NCBI GenBank assembly: GCA_017461445.1
Contig: JAFTXW010000014.1
Location: forward strand, 45,233 to 109,232
Reading direction: 5' to 3'
Source of the DNA: Oscillospiraceae bacterium
GTDB lineage: Bacteria > Bacillota > Clostridia > Oscillospirales > Oscillospiraceae
Length of the DNA: 64,000 nucleotides
Positions 51,202-58,916 of the stretch are shown piece after piece (within the stretch, counting starts at the first letter, position 1; the number at the start of each line of letters is the position of its first letter). A model generated the notes under the pieces. The model worked only from the letters and a program-made list of their open reading frames with translations. It was not told the DNA's origin and did no database searches. Position numbers and translations under genes: made by a program.

Positions 51202-51318
51202 GGCGGCTGGCGGATCTTTTGCCCCAACTTTTCAGTTTGAAAATCTTGAAATACATACAGTATTCCGGCGATTTTCAAACTTTAATTTGAGCCAAAATCT
51301 CTCGCCATCCGCTCTTGC
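51202..51318. repeat. Long imperfect inverted repeat between the capA copies
   Basis: A perfect 12-bp inverted repeat AGTTTGAAAATC (51234-51245) and GATTTTCAAACT (51270-51281) is flanked by related outer arms (GGCGGAT..TTTTGCCCCAA against TTGAGCCAAAAT..GCCATCCGC). The whole could fold as a long hairpin and looks like a MITE or REP element. Confidence 0.6.
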
Positions 51319-51410
51319 CGATTTCATCATCGCTTCCTGTAACCCCCAAAAAATAATTTTCAATTTTCAACTTTCAATTTCCCATCTGACCCCATCCAAG
51401 GAGGTTTCCC

Positions 51411-52868
51411 ATGTCCCGAAACAACAACCCACACACCGGTCTGAAAATCGTTCTCACCGTCCTGATCCTGTGCATGATCGCCGCCACGGTCTTCCTCATT
51501 AAGCTGTGCCTGGATATGGCAGACTATGTCCCCGACACCACCGCCAGCGAAGCCGTGGAGCTGCCCACCGACACCCGGCCCACGGAGACCACCGAGGCCC
51601 CCACGGAAACCACCATGCCCGTCCCGGAGCATGTGGTCTCCACCGCCACCATCGGCTCCATGGGCGACCTGCTGATGCACGAACCCATCTTCAACTACAC
51701 CAATTCCGCCGTCCTCCAATCCGACGGCAGCTACGATTTTGAATCCATCTTCCGCTACCTGACGGAATACACCTCCGCCCTGGACTATGCCGCCGTCAAC
51801 CTGGAAACCACCCTCTGCGGCACTGACAACGGCTATAAGTACAGCGGCTATCCCCATTTTAACTGCTCCGACGAGATCGTCACCGGAGCCAAAGATGCGG
51901 GCTTTGACATGCTGCTGACCGCCAATAACCACAGCTACGACACCAGTCTGGTGGGCTACAAGCGCACCCTGGAGGTGATCCGGGAGCAGGGCTTGGATAC
52001 CCTGGGCACCTACGCCTCCGCCGACGAGACCAAGTGGTTCATCAAGGAGATCAACGGCATCAACATCGGCATGCTCTGCTACACCTACGCCACCGGCGCG
52101 TCCAACGGCCGTCCCCAGCTGAACGGCAACGCCGCCATCTCCGAATCCGGCATCTGCAACTACTTCCTCTACGAAGACCTCCCCGCCTTCTATAACGAGG
52201 TGGAGACCTACCTTGCAGAAATGGAAGCCGCCGGGGCCGAGGCCACCATGATGTATATCCACTGGGGCGTGGAGTACCAGCTCACCGCCAACGACAACCA
52301 GAAGACCATCGCCCAGGCCCTGTGCGATCTGGGCATCGACGTGATCGTGGGCGGACATCCCCATGTGGTGCAGCCCGTGGAGCTGCTGACCAGTTCGACA
52401 GATCCCGACCACAAAACCGTCTGTCTCTACTCCATGGGCAATGCCGTTTCCAACCAGCGGTTGGGAAATATCAGTTATATCAATACCGCGCACACAGAAG
52501 ACGGCATTCTGTTCACAGTTACCTTTGAAAAGTATTCCGACGGTACCGTTTACCTGGCAAATGCCGACGCGATCCCCACTTGGGTCAATATGCACAACAA
52601 CAGTGCCGGAAAGCGCGAATATAACATCCTTCCGCTGGATTATGACCGGATCGAAAATTGGCAGGAAATGTTCGAAATCGGTGAAAATACCCTCAATTCC
52701 GCCAAAAAGTCCTACGACCGCACCATGGCCATCGTGGGCGAGGGCCTAGCCGAATCCCAGGAATACCTGGCCCAGCAGAAGCAGGCCCGGGAGGAATATT
52801 ACTACGATCTGGCATTTTTCCCCGAAAAATACGCCACCGAGCCCACCGAAACGACCGAAGCCGCATAA
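51411..52868 (+). CDS. CapA family protein, copy 2
   Basis: A 485-residue paralogue of the preceding protein with the same layout: membrane anchor (about 9-31), Thr/Glu/Pro linker, CapA domain with GSMGDLLMHEP, NLETTLCG, LLTANNHSYDTSLVGYKRTLEV, IHWGVEYQLTAND and VIVGGHPHVVQPVELL, and an extra acidic C-terminal tail (TEPTETTEAA). Blocks such as DPDHKTVCLYSMGNAVSNQR are identical to copy 1, so the pair arose by tandem duplication. Start ATG at 51411 follows AAGGAGG. Confidence 0.9.
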   Translation: MSRNNNPHTGLKIVLTVLILCMIAATVFLIKLCLDMADYVPDTTASEAVELPTDTRPTETTEAPTETTMPVPEHVVSTATIGSMGDLLMHEPIFNYTNSAVLQSDGSYDFESIFRYLTEYTSALDYAAVNLETTLCGTDNGYKYSGYPHFNCSDEIVTGAKDAGFDMLLTANNHSYDTSLVGYKRTLEVIREQGLDTLGTYASADETKWFIKEINGINIGMLCYTYATGASNGRPQLNGNAAISESGICNYFLYEDLPAFYNEVETYLAEMEAAGAEATMMYIHWGVEYQLTANDNQKTIAQALCDLGIDVIVGGHPHVVQPVELLTSSTDPDHKTVCLYSMGNAVSNQRLGNISYINTAHTEDGILFTVTFEKYSDGTVYLANADAIPTWVNMHNNSAGKREYNILPLDYDRIENWQEMFEIGENTLNSAKKSYDRTMAIVGEGLAESQEYLAQQKQAREEYYYDLAFFPEKYATEPTETTEAA

Positions 52869-52873
52869 AATCC

Positions 52874-52900
52874 ATCCCCGGACCTTCGTCCGGGGATTTT
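52874..52900 (+). terminator. Terminator of the alr/capA operon
   Basis: A 10-bp stem ATCCCCGGAC/GTCCGGGGAT (52874-52883 with 52888-52897), loop CTTC, then TTTT. Confidence 0.9.
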
Positions 52901-53006
52901 CTGCCCAATTTTTAAGAAACTACTAACATTCTGGCTTTTTCTTGCATTTGCGCGGAAACTGTGCTATGATTCATCACAGTTTATGATAGATTCGGAGGAA
53001 TCCAAG

Positions 53007-54632
53007 ATGAAAAAGGTCATTATCATCATCCTGGTGGTATTGCTGGCGGTTGCTGCCGCAACCGGCGGCTTTCTCTGGTACCGGGATGCCCATATTTTCG
53101 TAGAAGACGCGGTCTATGCCAAAAATTCCGAGATTTTGGATCTTCGGGGACAGGATATCTCCCTGGAGCACTATAATTCGGTCCATTCCCAGCTTCCCCA
53201 CACAGAAATTTTCTGGGATGTTCCCTTCCAGGGCACAAAATATGCCAACGATATCACCGAAATGGCAATTTCCGACCTGACCGAAGAGGATATGGTGCTG
53301 CTGGAATACTTCCCCAACCTGACAAAGATCGACGCCACAGGCTGTGAAAATTACGTTCTTTTGGAATCTCTTGCCGCTTTGCGCCCGGAGTGCCAGGTCA
53401 TTTATCAGGTGAATCTGGGGAATACTGCCGTTTCCCCTGACCATACCGCCCTGTCCCTCTCTGCCGGTTCCTTCGATTTCGACACGCTTCTGGAAAATCT
53501 GAAGCACCTGCCCCTGCTGACGGAGCTGTCCTTCCCCAAAACCGACCTGACTTTGGAGCAGATCGACGCGGTTTCTGCCGCTTACGAGGGAATTACAGTG
53601 TCCTACACTGTGGATATCGCCGGGCAGGAGCTGCCCCCCGAGGTGACGGAAATCGATCTTTCCCAGCTGACCTCCGACCAGATCGAAGCCGTTTCCCAAA
53701 AAATCCCCATGCTTCCCAACCTGACCAGTGTGGAGCTGATGACCGCCGAGGGCACCTCCTCCCTGTCCCTTGCTGACGTGAAGGCCCTGAATGCGGCAGC
53801 CCCCGACGCGGTTTTCCATTATACCTTCGATTTCTACGGCTATACCATCTCCACCACCGACGCGGAGGTACACATCAAAAATAAGCGCATCGGCGACGAA
53901 GGTGTCGAAGAAGTGCGGCAGGTGCTGGACATCATGGAAAATTGCGACCGGTTTGTTCTGGAATACTGCAGCATCAGCAACGAAGTCATGGCCCAGCTGC
54001 GGGAGGACTACCGGGATACGACAAAAGTCGTCTGGCGTGTGGTCTTCGGCAAGGGCAGCTGCTTGACAGATTCCGAGGTCATCCGCACCACCTACAACCT
54101 GACCGCCAAAAACTGCCAGGATCTGATCTACTGCGAGGATGCCCGGTACATGGATCTGGGCCACAACGAGGATCTGACCACCGTGGAATTTGTCGCGGGA
54201 ATGCCCAATTTGGAAATGATCATCGTTTCCGGCGCACCCATCAAGGACCTGACCCCCTTCGAAAACTGCAAAAACCTGCGGATTTTGGAGATCGCCTTCT
54301 GCCATTACATCGAGGACATCTCCCCCCTTGCCGCCTGCGAAAACCTGACCATGCTGAACATCGGCTATACCCAGGTCACCGACCTGTCCGTGCTGGATGA
54401 CAAGGCTATGGAGCTGCTGTGCCTGGACGGCTCCAAAGTCGGTGCCGAGGAGCGAGCCCGGTTCTCCGAGCTGCAGCCCGACTGCTGGCTCACCTACGGC
54501 GACAAGCAGCCCTACGGCCGCGGCTGGCGGTATGACAAGGAGGATAAGCCTCTGGAATGGTACAGCAACATCATTGACGTATTCGGCTACCCCGAGCCCA
54601 TGAACAACGGCGGCTGGTATCTGGATGAATAA
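53007..54632 (+). CDS. Leucine-rich-repeat membrane-anchored protein C
   Basis: A 541-residue protein. Unlike its two paralogues it has no lipobox; an N-terminal segment (about 2-22) followed by FLWYRDAHIF anchors it. Repeats run from about residue 40 to the end, with the family block NEVMAQLREDYRD, LIYCEDARYMDLGHNEDLTTVEFVAGMPNLEMIIVSG and canonical LRRs (NCKNLRILEIAFCHYIEDISPLAACENLTMLNI). The tail RGWRYDKEDKPLEWYSNIIDVFGYPEP matches that of LRR protein A. Ligand unknown. Start ATG at 53007 follows GGAGG. Confidence 0.82.
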   Translation: MKKVIIIILVVLLAVAAATGGFLWYRDAHIFVEDAVYAKNSEILDLRGQDISLEHYNSVHSQLPHTEIFWDVPFQGTKYANDITEMAISDLTEEDMVLLEYFPNLTKIDATGCENYVLLESLAALRPECQVIYQVNLGNTAVSPDHTALSLSAGSFDFDTLLENLKHLPLLTELSFPKTDLTLEQIDAVSAAYEGITVSYTVDIAGQELPPEVTEIDLSQLTSDQIEAVSQKIPMLPNLTSVELMTAEGTSSLSLADVKALNAAAPDAVFHYTFDFYGYTISTTDAEVHIKNKRIGDEGVEEVRQVLDIMENCDRFVLEYCSISNEVMAQLREDYRDTTKVVWRVVFGKGSCLTDSEVIRTTYNLTAKNCQDLIYCEDARYMDLGHNEDLTTVEFVAGMPNLEMIIVSGAPIKDLTPFENCKNLRILEIAFCHYIEDISPLAACENLTMLNIGYTQVTDLSVLDDKAMELLCLDGSKVGAEERARFSELQPDCWLTYGDKQPYGRGWRYDKEDKPLEWYSNIIDVFGYPEPMNNGGWYLDE

Positions 54633-54645
54633 TATATCTAATAAA

Positions 54646-54679
54646 AAACGGCGAACCGGTTTGTTTCGGTTCGCCGTTT
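54646..54679. terminator. Bidirectional terminator between LRR protein C and the isc operon
   Basis: A 13-bp stem AAACGGCGAACCG/CGGTTCGCCGTTT with an 8-base loop; an A/T run on the left arm serves the minus-strand isc operon. Confidence 0.9.
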
Positions 54680-54681
54680 GG

Positions 54682-55098
54682 TTATTCTGCTGTGTTATCC
54701 TTCAAAAGATCCGCGATGGTGATGCCCTCGAAGAAGTCGTCGATCATCTTGTCCAGCCTGTCCCACATGGGCTTGGCCTGGCAGCACTCCGTCCGGGAGC
54801 AGGCTGCCGCGCCCTGGCTGGTGCAGGATACCGCGGTTAAGCCCCCCTCCGTCAGCTTTAAAATGCTGCCGACGGTGTATTCCTCTGGGCTGCGGTTTAA
54901 GCGGTAGCCGCCGCCCTTTCCATGAACCGCGTCCACAAAGCCCGCCTTGGAAAGGGTGGTCATAATGGATTCCAGATACTTTTGGGAGATACCCTCCGCT
55001 TCCGCGATCTCTTTCAGGGGGATGTACTCCTCCCGGCCCCGCTGGGCAAAGCTGACCATGACCCGCAGGGCGTAACGTCCCTTGGTGGATACGATCAT
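54682..55098 (-). CDS. Rrf2 family (IscR-like) Fe-S regulator
   Basis: A 138-residue winged-helix protein: STKGRYALRVMVSFAQR, IPLKEIAEAEGISQKYLESIMTTLSKAGFV, GKGGGYRL. Cysteines in VSCTSQGAAACSRTECCQ match the position of the [2Fe-2S] cluster of IscR, which senses Fe-S status. It is the third gene of the iscS-iscU-rrf2 operon, whose promoter carries GGTA-rich inverted repeats, so it most likely autoregulates the operon. Confidence 0.93.
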   Translation of the reverse strand: MIVSTKGRYALRVMVSFAQRGREEYIPLKEIAEAEGISQKYLESIMTTLSKAGFVDAVHGKGGGYRLNRSPEEYTVGSILKLTEGGLTAVSCTSQGAAACSRTECCQAKPMWDRLDKMIDDFFEGITIADLLKDNTAE

Positions 55099-55102
55099 AG
55101 GC

Positions 55103-55531
55103 TTACTCGCAGTGGGCGCAGTGCTCGCAGTCGGGGAACTGCTTCTCGTCGTAGGGGATGTTGTTCTTGTCGTAGTAGTCCTTCAGGGCGTTCTTGATGG
55201 CCTCCTCTGCCAGCACGGAGCAGTGGAGCTTGTGGGCAGGCAGGCCGTCCAGAGCCTCGGCAACGGCCTTGTTGGTCAGGGCCATGGCCTCGTGGATGGA
55301 CTTGCCCTTGATCATTTCGGTGGCCATAGAGCTGGACGCGATGGCGGAGCCGCAGCCGAAGGTCTCGAACTTCACATCCTCAATGATGTCGTTCTCGATC
55401 TTGAGATAAATTTTCATAATGTCGCCGCACTTGGCGTTGCCAACCTCGCCCACGCCGCTGGCATCCTCGATCACGCCAACATTCCGGGGATTCATAAAAT
55501 GGTCCATGACCTTTTCGCTATACAGTGCCAT
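55103..55531 (-). CDS. iscU: IscU-type iron-sulfur scaffold
   Basis: A 142-residue scaffold on which [2Fe-2S] clusters are built. The three ligand cysteines and the conserved Asp are in NAKCGDIMKIYL (about 35), FETFGCGSAIASSSMATE (about 61) and HKLHCSVLAEEA (about 103). An extra C-terminal CEHCAHCE motif may bind metal. It lies 4 bases before the Rrf2 gene. Confidence 0.95.
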   Translation of the reverse strand: MALYSEKVMDHFMNPRNVGVIEDASGVGEVGNAKCGDIMKIYLKIENDIIEDVKFETFGCGSAIASSSMATEMIKGKSIHEAMALTNKAVAEALDGLPAHKLHCSVLAEEAIKNALKDYYDKNNIPYDEKQFPDCEHCAHCE

Positions 55532-55564
55532 ATCTTTTAGCTCTCCTTGATTTGTCAGATTGTT

Positions 55565-55657
55565 GTAAGTTAGGAGTTAGGAATGAGGAGTGAGGAATGA
55601 TTCGCCAATGCTGAATAGATAACAATTCCCAACTCCTAATTCCTCATTTCTAATTTG
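55565..55657. repeat. Heptamer-based inverted repeat between iscU and iscS
   Basis: Four 7-bp units (GTTAGGA, GTTAGGA, ATGAGGA, GTGAGGA) at about 55568-55598 face complementary copies at about 55625-55656 (read on the other strand as ATGAGGA, ATTAGGA, GTTGGGA). It can form a long hairpin inside the isc transcript. Confidence 0.65.
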
Positions 55658-55669
55658 GTACAGGGGATA

Positions 55670-56857
55670 TTACAGAATATATTCTCTCTTGCCGGTCTGC
55701 AGGTCCCGCCAGACGGGGGACATATTGCGCAGGTACTGGACCACCTGAGGAACGACCTCCAGAATGTGGTCAACCTCTTCCTCCGTGTTATACTCGCAGA
55801 GGGACAGGCGCAGGGAACCGTGGGCCACGTCATGGACACGGCCGATGGCCAGCAGCACATGGCTGGGGTCCAGGGAGCCGGAGGTGCAGGCAGAGCCGGA
55901 GGAGGCGCAAACGCCCTTCATATCCAGCAGGAGCAGCAGGCTCTCGCCCTCGATGCCCTCAAAGCAGAAGCTGACGTTGCCGGGCAGGCGGTTGACAGGG
56001 TCGCCGTTCAGGGCGCAGTGGGGGATCTTGCTCAGGCCCTCGATGAGCCGGTCACGCATGGCGGCCACCCTGGGCATATTCTCGTCGATGTGGTCACAGG
56101 CATCCTTCATGGCGGCGGCCATACCGCAGATGGCGGCGATGTTCTCGGTGCCGGCCCTCTTGCCCCGCTCCTGGGCACCGCCCTCGATGACGTTCACCAG
56201 AGGGAAGCCCCGGCGGACATACAATGCACCCACGCCCTTGGGGCCGTGGAACTTGTGGCCGGACAGGCTCAGCATATCGATGTTCTGTTCCTTCACATTG
56301 ATGTGCAGGTGGCCCACAGCCTGAACCGCGTCGGTATGGAAGGGCACGCCTGCTTCCTTGCAAATAGCACCGATCTCGGCGATGGGCAGGACGGAGCCGA
56401 TCTCATTGTTGGCGTACATGGTGGTCACGAGGCAGGTGTCGGGACGGATGGCGTCCTTCACCTGCTGGGCGGTGACGTTGTGGCCGTTCTTCACGTCCAG
56501 ATAAGTGACCTCGAAGCCTTCTTTTTCCAGCTTGTTCAGGGTATGCAGGACAGCATGGTGCTCGAAGGCGGTGGAGATGATGTGCTTTTTGTTCTTTCGT
56601 GCGCCATAGCGGGCAGCAGAGATAATGGCCTGGTTATCGGCCTCGGAGCCGCCGGAGGTGAAGATGATCTCCCGGGGCTCGCAGCCCAGGCACTGGGCTA
56701 CCGTGGCGCGGGCAGCGTCCAAGGCTTCCTTGGCCTCCTGACCGACGGAGTGCAGGCTGGACGGGTTGCCGTAGACCTTATTGAAATAGGGCAGCATGGC
56801 GTTGATCGCCACCTGGCTCATAGCCGTGGTTGCTGCGTTATCTGCGTAAACATGCAT
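55670..56857 (-). CDS. Cysteine desulfurase (NifS/IscS family)
   Basis: A 395-residue PLP enzyme that takes sulfur from cysteine for Fe-S clusters. YADNAATTAMS begins the fold; EIIFTSGGSEADNQAI, STAFEHHAVL, NNEIGSVLPI and LSGHKFHGPKGVGALYVR (PLP Lys) follow; the catalytic Cys loop is CASSGSACTSGSLDPSHVL near residue 320. Start ATG at 56857 follows GGAGGA with 8-base spacing. First gene of the isc operon. The name could be iscS or nifS; the operon favours iscS. Confidence 0.95.
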   Translation of the reverse strand: MHVYADNAATTAMSQVAINAMLPYFNKVYGNPSSLHSVGQEAKEALDAARATVAQCLGCEPREIIFTSGGSEADNQAIISAARYGARKNKKHIISTAFEHHAVLHTLNKLEKEGFEVTYLDVKNGHNVTAQQVKDAIRPDTCLVTTMYANNEIGSVLPIAEIGAICKEAGVPFHTDAVQAVGHLHINVKEQNIDMLSLSGHKFHGPKGVGALYVRRGFPLVNVIEGGAQERGKRAGTENIAAICGMAAAMKDACDHIDENMPRVAAMRDRLIEGLSKIPHCALNGDPVNRLPGNVSFCFEGIEGESLLLLLDMKGVCASSGSACTSGSLDPSHVLLAIGRVHDVAHGSLRLSLCEYNTEEEVDHILEVVPQVVQYLRNMSPVWRDLQTGKREYIL

Positions 56858-56872
56858 ATTGAATTCCTCCAA

Positions 56873-56928
56873 AGGTATTTACCTAGTAATTCCATGGGTA
56901 ATATAGCACCATTTACCTACCTTGTCAA
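56873..56928 (-). promoter_or_regulatory. isc operon promoter with candidate Rrf2 operators
   Basis: Minus strand TTGACA (56923-56928), 17-bp spacer, TATATT (56900-56905). GGTAA-N11-TTACC (56897-56917) overlaps the -10 box, and AGGTATTTACCT (56873-56884) lies just downstream. Rrf2 control is inferred. Confidence 0.75.
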
Positions 56929-57028
56929 TAGGCAAGTCGGCAAAGCCGACAGTAAATTCGTAATGCCGCTGGTCAGTTGTCGCTACGCCTCCTGGGTACC
57001 GCTCGATTCGTCACTGCAATCCGTAAAA

Positions 57029-57484
57029 TCACAAAATCGTTTCCAGCACTTCGACAATTTTCTCCAATCCTTCCTGGTCTGCTTCCGTAAACCGCCCGAT
57101 GTGGGGGCTGTCGATATCCAGAACGCCCCAGATTTCTCCGTTTACATGGATGGGCAGGACCATCTCGGAATTGGAGGCGCAGTCGCAGGCGATATGTCCC
57201 GGGAAATCATGGACGTTATACACCAGCTGCACCTTATCCTCCGCCACAGCAGTGCCGCAGACACCCCGGCCCACGGGAATGCGGATACAGGCGGGCTTTC
57301 CCTGGAAGGGCCCCAGCACCAGCGCACCGTCGATCATTTTATAAAAGCCAACCCAATTGATGCCCGGAAGCTCCTGCCACAAAAGGGCGGAAGCGTTGGC
57401 AAGGTTCGCCACCTCATAGGGGATGCCATCCACCAAGGCAGAAAGCTGCCGGCAAATGGTTTCATAATTTGCGGAATAATCCAT
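57029..57484 (-). CDS. GAF-domain free methionine-R-sulfoxide reductase-like protein
   Basis: A 151-residue single GAF domain. The catalytic cysteines of fRMsr enzymes are in place: GKPACIRIPVGRGVCGTA (about 82-99) and DFPGHIACDCASNSEMVLPI (about 110-129). These enzymes reduce free methionine-R-sulfoxide and so repair oxidative damage. Start ATG at 57484 follows AGAGGA. Single gene; a weak GTCGGC/GCCGAC hairpin lies downstream (56936-56950). Confidence 0.88.
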   Translation of the reverse strand: MDYSANYETICRQLSALVDGIPYEVANLANASALLWQELPGINWVGFYKMIDGALVLGPFQGKPACIRIPVGRGVCGTAVAEDKVQLVYNVHDFPGHIACDCASNSEMVLPIHVNGEIWGVLDIDSPHIGRFTEADQEGLEKIVEVLETIL

Positions 57485-57644
57485 ATGTGTTTCCTCTTTT
57501 GTATGTTGCATAAATAGTTGTTTAACATTGCAGGGCTGGGTCATGACCCCGCCCTACAATAATACTACAGGAAAACACGCCAAATGACAATCAAAAAAAT
57601 CCAATTCCGTCATCTGTCCCCAGATTTTTCGACATTTTCAGCGG

Positions 57645-57671
57645 TTACATTCCTTCGGCCCGGTCATATTA
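57645..57671 (+). promoter_or_regulatory. Candidate sigma-G-type promoter of spoIVB
   Basis: CATATTA (57665-57671) fits the sigma-G -10 box; TTACAT (57645-57650) lies 14 bp upstream as a weak -35. SpoIVB is under forespore sigma-G control in other spore formers. Confidence 0.5.
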
Positions 57672-57705
57672 AGAGGGCAAACCAAAATCAAAAGGAGGGC
57701 TGAAT

Positions 57706-58674
57706 ATGAAACGGCTTTGGAATTCCATCACCCTTGCGCTGGTTTTGTTGTTCTCGCTGCCGCTGCCGGGCCGGGCGGCGGAGCTGCTGGTGCCCGTGGG
57801 ACAGGTCATCGGCCTGCAGCTCAGCGATGATACCGTCACCGTAGCCGCCTTTGACGATTCCCTGGGTGCCGCCGCCCGGGACGCGGGACTGTGCATTGGT
57901 GATGAAATTTTAATGATCGACGGCCGCGCCATCGATTGTGCCGAGGATGTCCGCTCTGCCCTGACCGCAGGCGGCAGCCAGGTGGAGTTGACCGTCCGCC
58001 GGGATGGCAAGGTCCGTGCTCTGCGGCTTTCCCCCCGGGCTACCTGCGACGGCCCCCGGCTGGGTGTCTACCTGCGTCAGGGCATCACAGGCATCGGCAC
58101 CGTCACCTGGTACGATCCCGACACGGGCAGCTTCGGTGCCCTGGGTCATGGGGTCAGCAGCGGCAAGGGGGAGCTTCTCACCATGTCCAAAGGGCTGGCC
58201 TTTGATGCGGAGGTGATCTCCGTTAAAAAAGGCAAATGCGGCGAGCCGGGGCAGCTGAAGGGCAGTGCGGAGGCCATGGATATCTGTGGAGAGCTGCTGC
58301 GCAATACGCCCCAGGGTGTTTTCGGTGTCAGCAAAGAGGGCTGGCTGGGCATGCCTCTGCCGGTAGCGGCCTACGAAGACATTCAGACCGGCCCCGCCGC
58401 CATCCGCTCCACCGTTCAGGGCGGCAGCGTTCAGGAGTATTCTGTGGAAATTCTGAAAATCTATCCAAAAGACCGCGCCGACTGCCGCAATTTCCTTCTG
58501 AAAGTCACCGACCCGGAACTTCTGGAAACTACGGGAGGGATCGTGCAGGGAATGTCCGGTTCGCCGATCATCCAGGATGGGAAGCTGGTGGGTGCTGTGA
58601 CCCACGTCCTTGTCAACTCCCCTGACACCGGGTATGGGATTTTTATTGGAAATATGCTGGATGCGGCTGCGTAA
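57706..58674 (+). CDS. spoIVB: SpoIVB peptidase
   Basis: A 322-residue S55 serine protease secreted from the forespore to start pro-sigma-K processing. It has an N-terminal signal anchor (about 5-24), a PDZ domain (about 40-105) and a protease domain with catalytic His in GALGHGVSS (148) and Ser in GMSGSPII (about 286), ending VLVNSPDTGYGIFIGNML. It is shorter than the B. subtilis protein (about 425). Normally spo0A follows; here a 59-residue gene follows and the Spo0A-like gene lies 50 kb away. Start ATG follows AAAAGGAGG. Confidence 0.94.
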   Translation: MKRLWNSITLALVLLFSLPLPGRAAELLVPVGQVIGLQLSDDTVTVAAFDDSLGAAARDAGLCIGDEILMIDGRAIDCAEDVRSALTAGGSQVELTVRRDGKVRALRLSPRATCDGPRLGVYLRQGITGIGTVTWYDPDTGSFGALGHGVSSGKGELLTMSKGLAFDAEVISVKKGKCGEPGQLKGSAEAMDICGELLRNTPQGVFGVSKEGWLGMPLPVAAYEDIQTGPAAIRSTVQGGSVQEYSVEILKIYPKDRADCRNFLLKVTDPELLETTGGIVQGMSGSPIIQDGKLVGAVTHVLVNSPDTGYGIFIGNMLDAAA

Positions 58675-58687
58675 AGGAGGTGTTCCT

Positions 58688-58867
58688 ATGAACTTTGCGG
58701 AAGTTCCCATCGGTTTCAGTATGGCATTGGCACAGAACGAAACTGCCGTGAATGCTTATGCCATGATGACCAAAGGTCAAAAACAGGCCTATCTTAGCCG
58801 GGCCCACCGGGCCCGTTCGGAGCAGGAGATGTACCAAATCGTTTCTGACATCGCTGCGGAGGCGTGA
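58688..58867 (+). CDS. Small protein downstream of spoIVB
   Basis: A 59-residue soluble protein: FAEVPIGFSMALAQNETAVNAYAMMTKGQKQAYLSRA, then HRARSEQEMYQIVSDIAAEA. It appears all-helical. Similar short proteins are common in gut Clostridia but I know no function. The ATG at 58688 has AAAGGAGG directly upstream, 13 bases after the spoIVB stop, so it is translated with spoIVB and may be expressed in the forespore. Confidence 0.72.
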   Translation: MNFAEVPIGFSMALAQNETAVNAYAMMTKGQKQAYLSRAHRARSEQEMYQIVSDIAAEA

Positions 58868-58879
58868 ATTGCAAAAGAA

Positions 58880-58916
58880 GCCGCGGCAAGCGTATGCTTT
58901 GCCGCGGCCTGTTTTT
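58880..58916 (+). terminator. Terminator of the spoIVB operon
   Basis: A 10-bp stem GCCGCGGCAA/TTGCCGCGGC with 9-base loop, then CTGTTTTTA. Confidence 0.88.
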
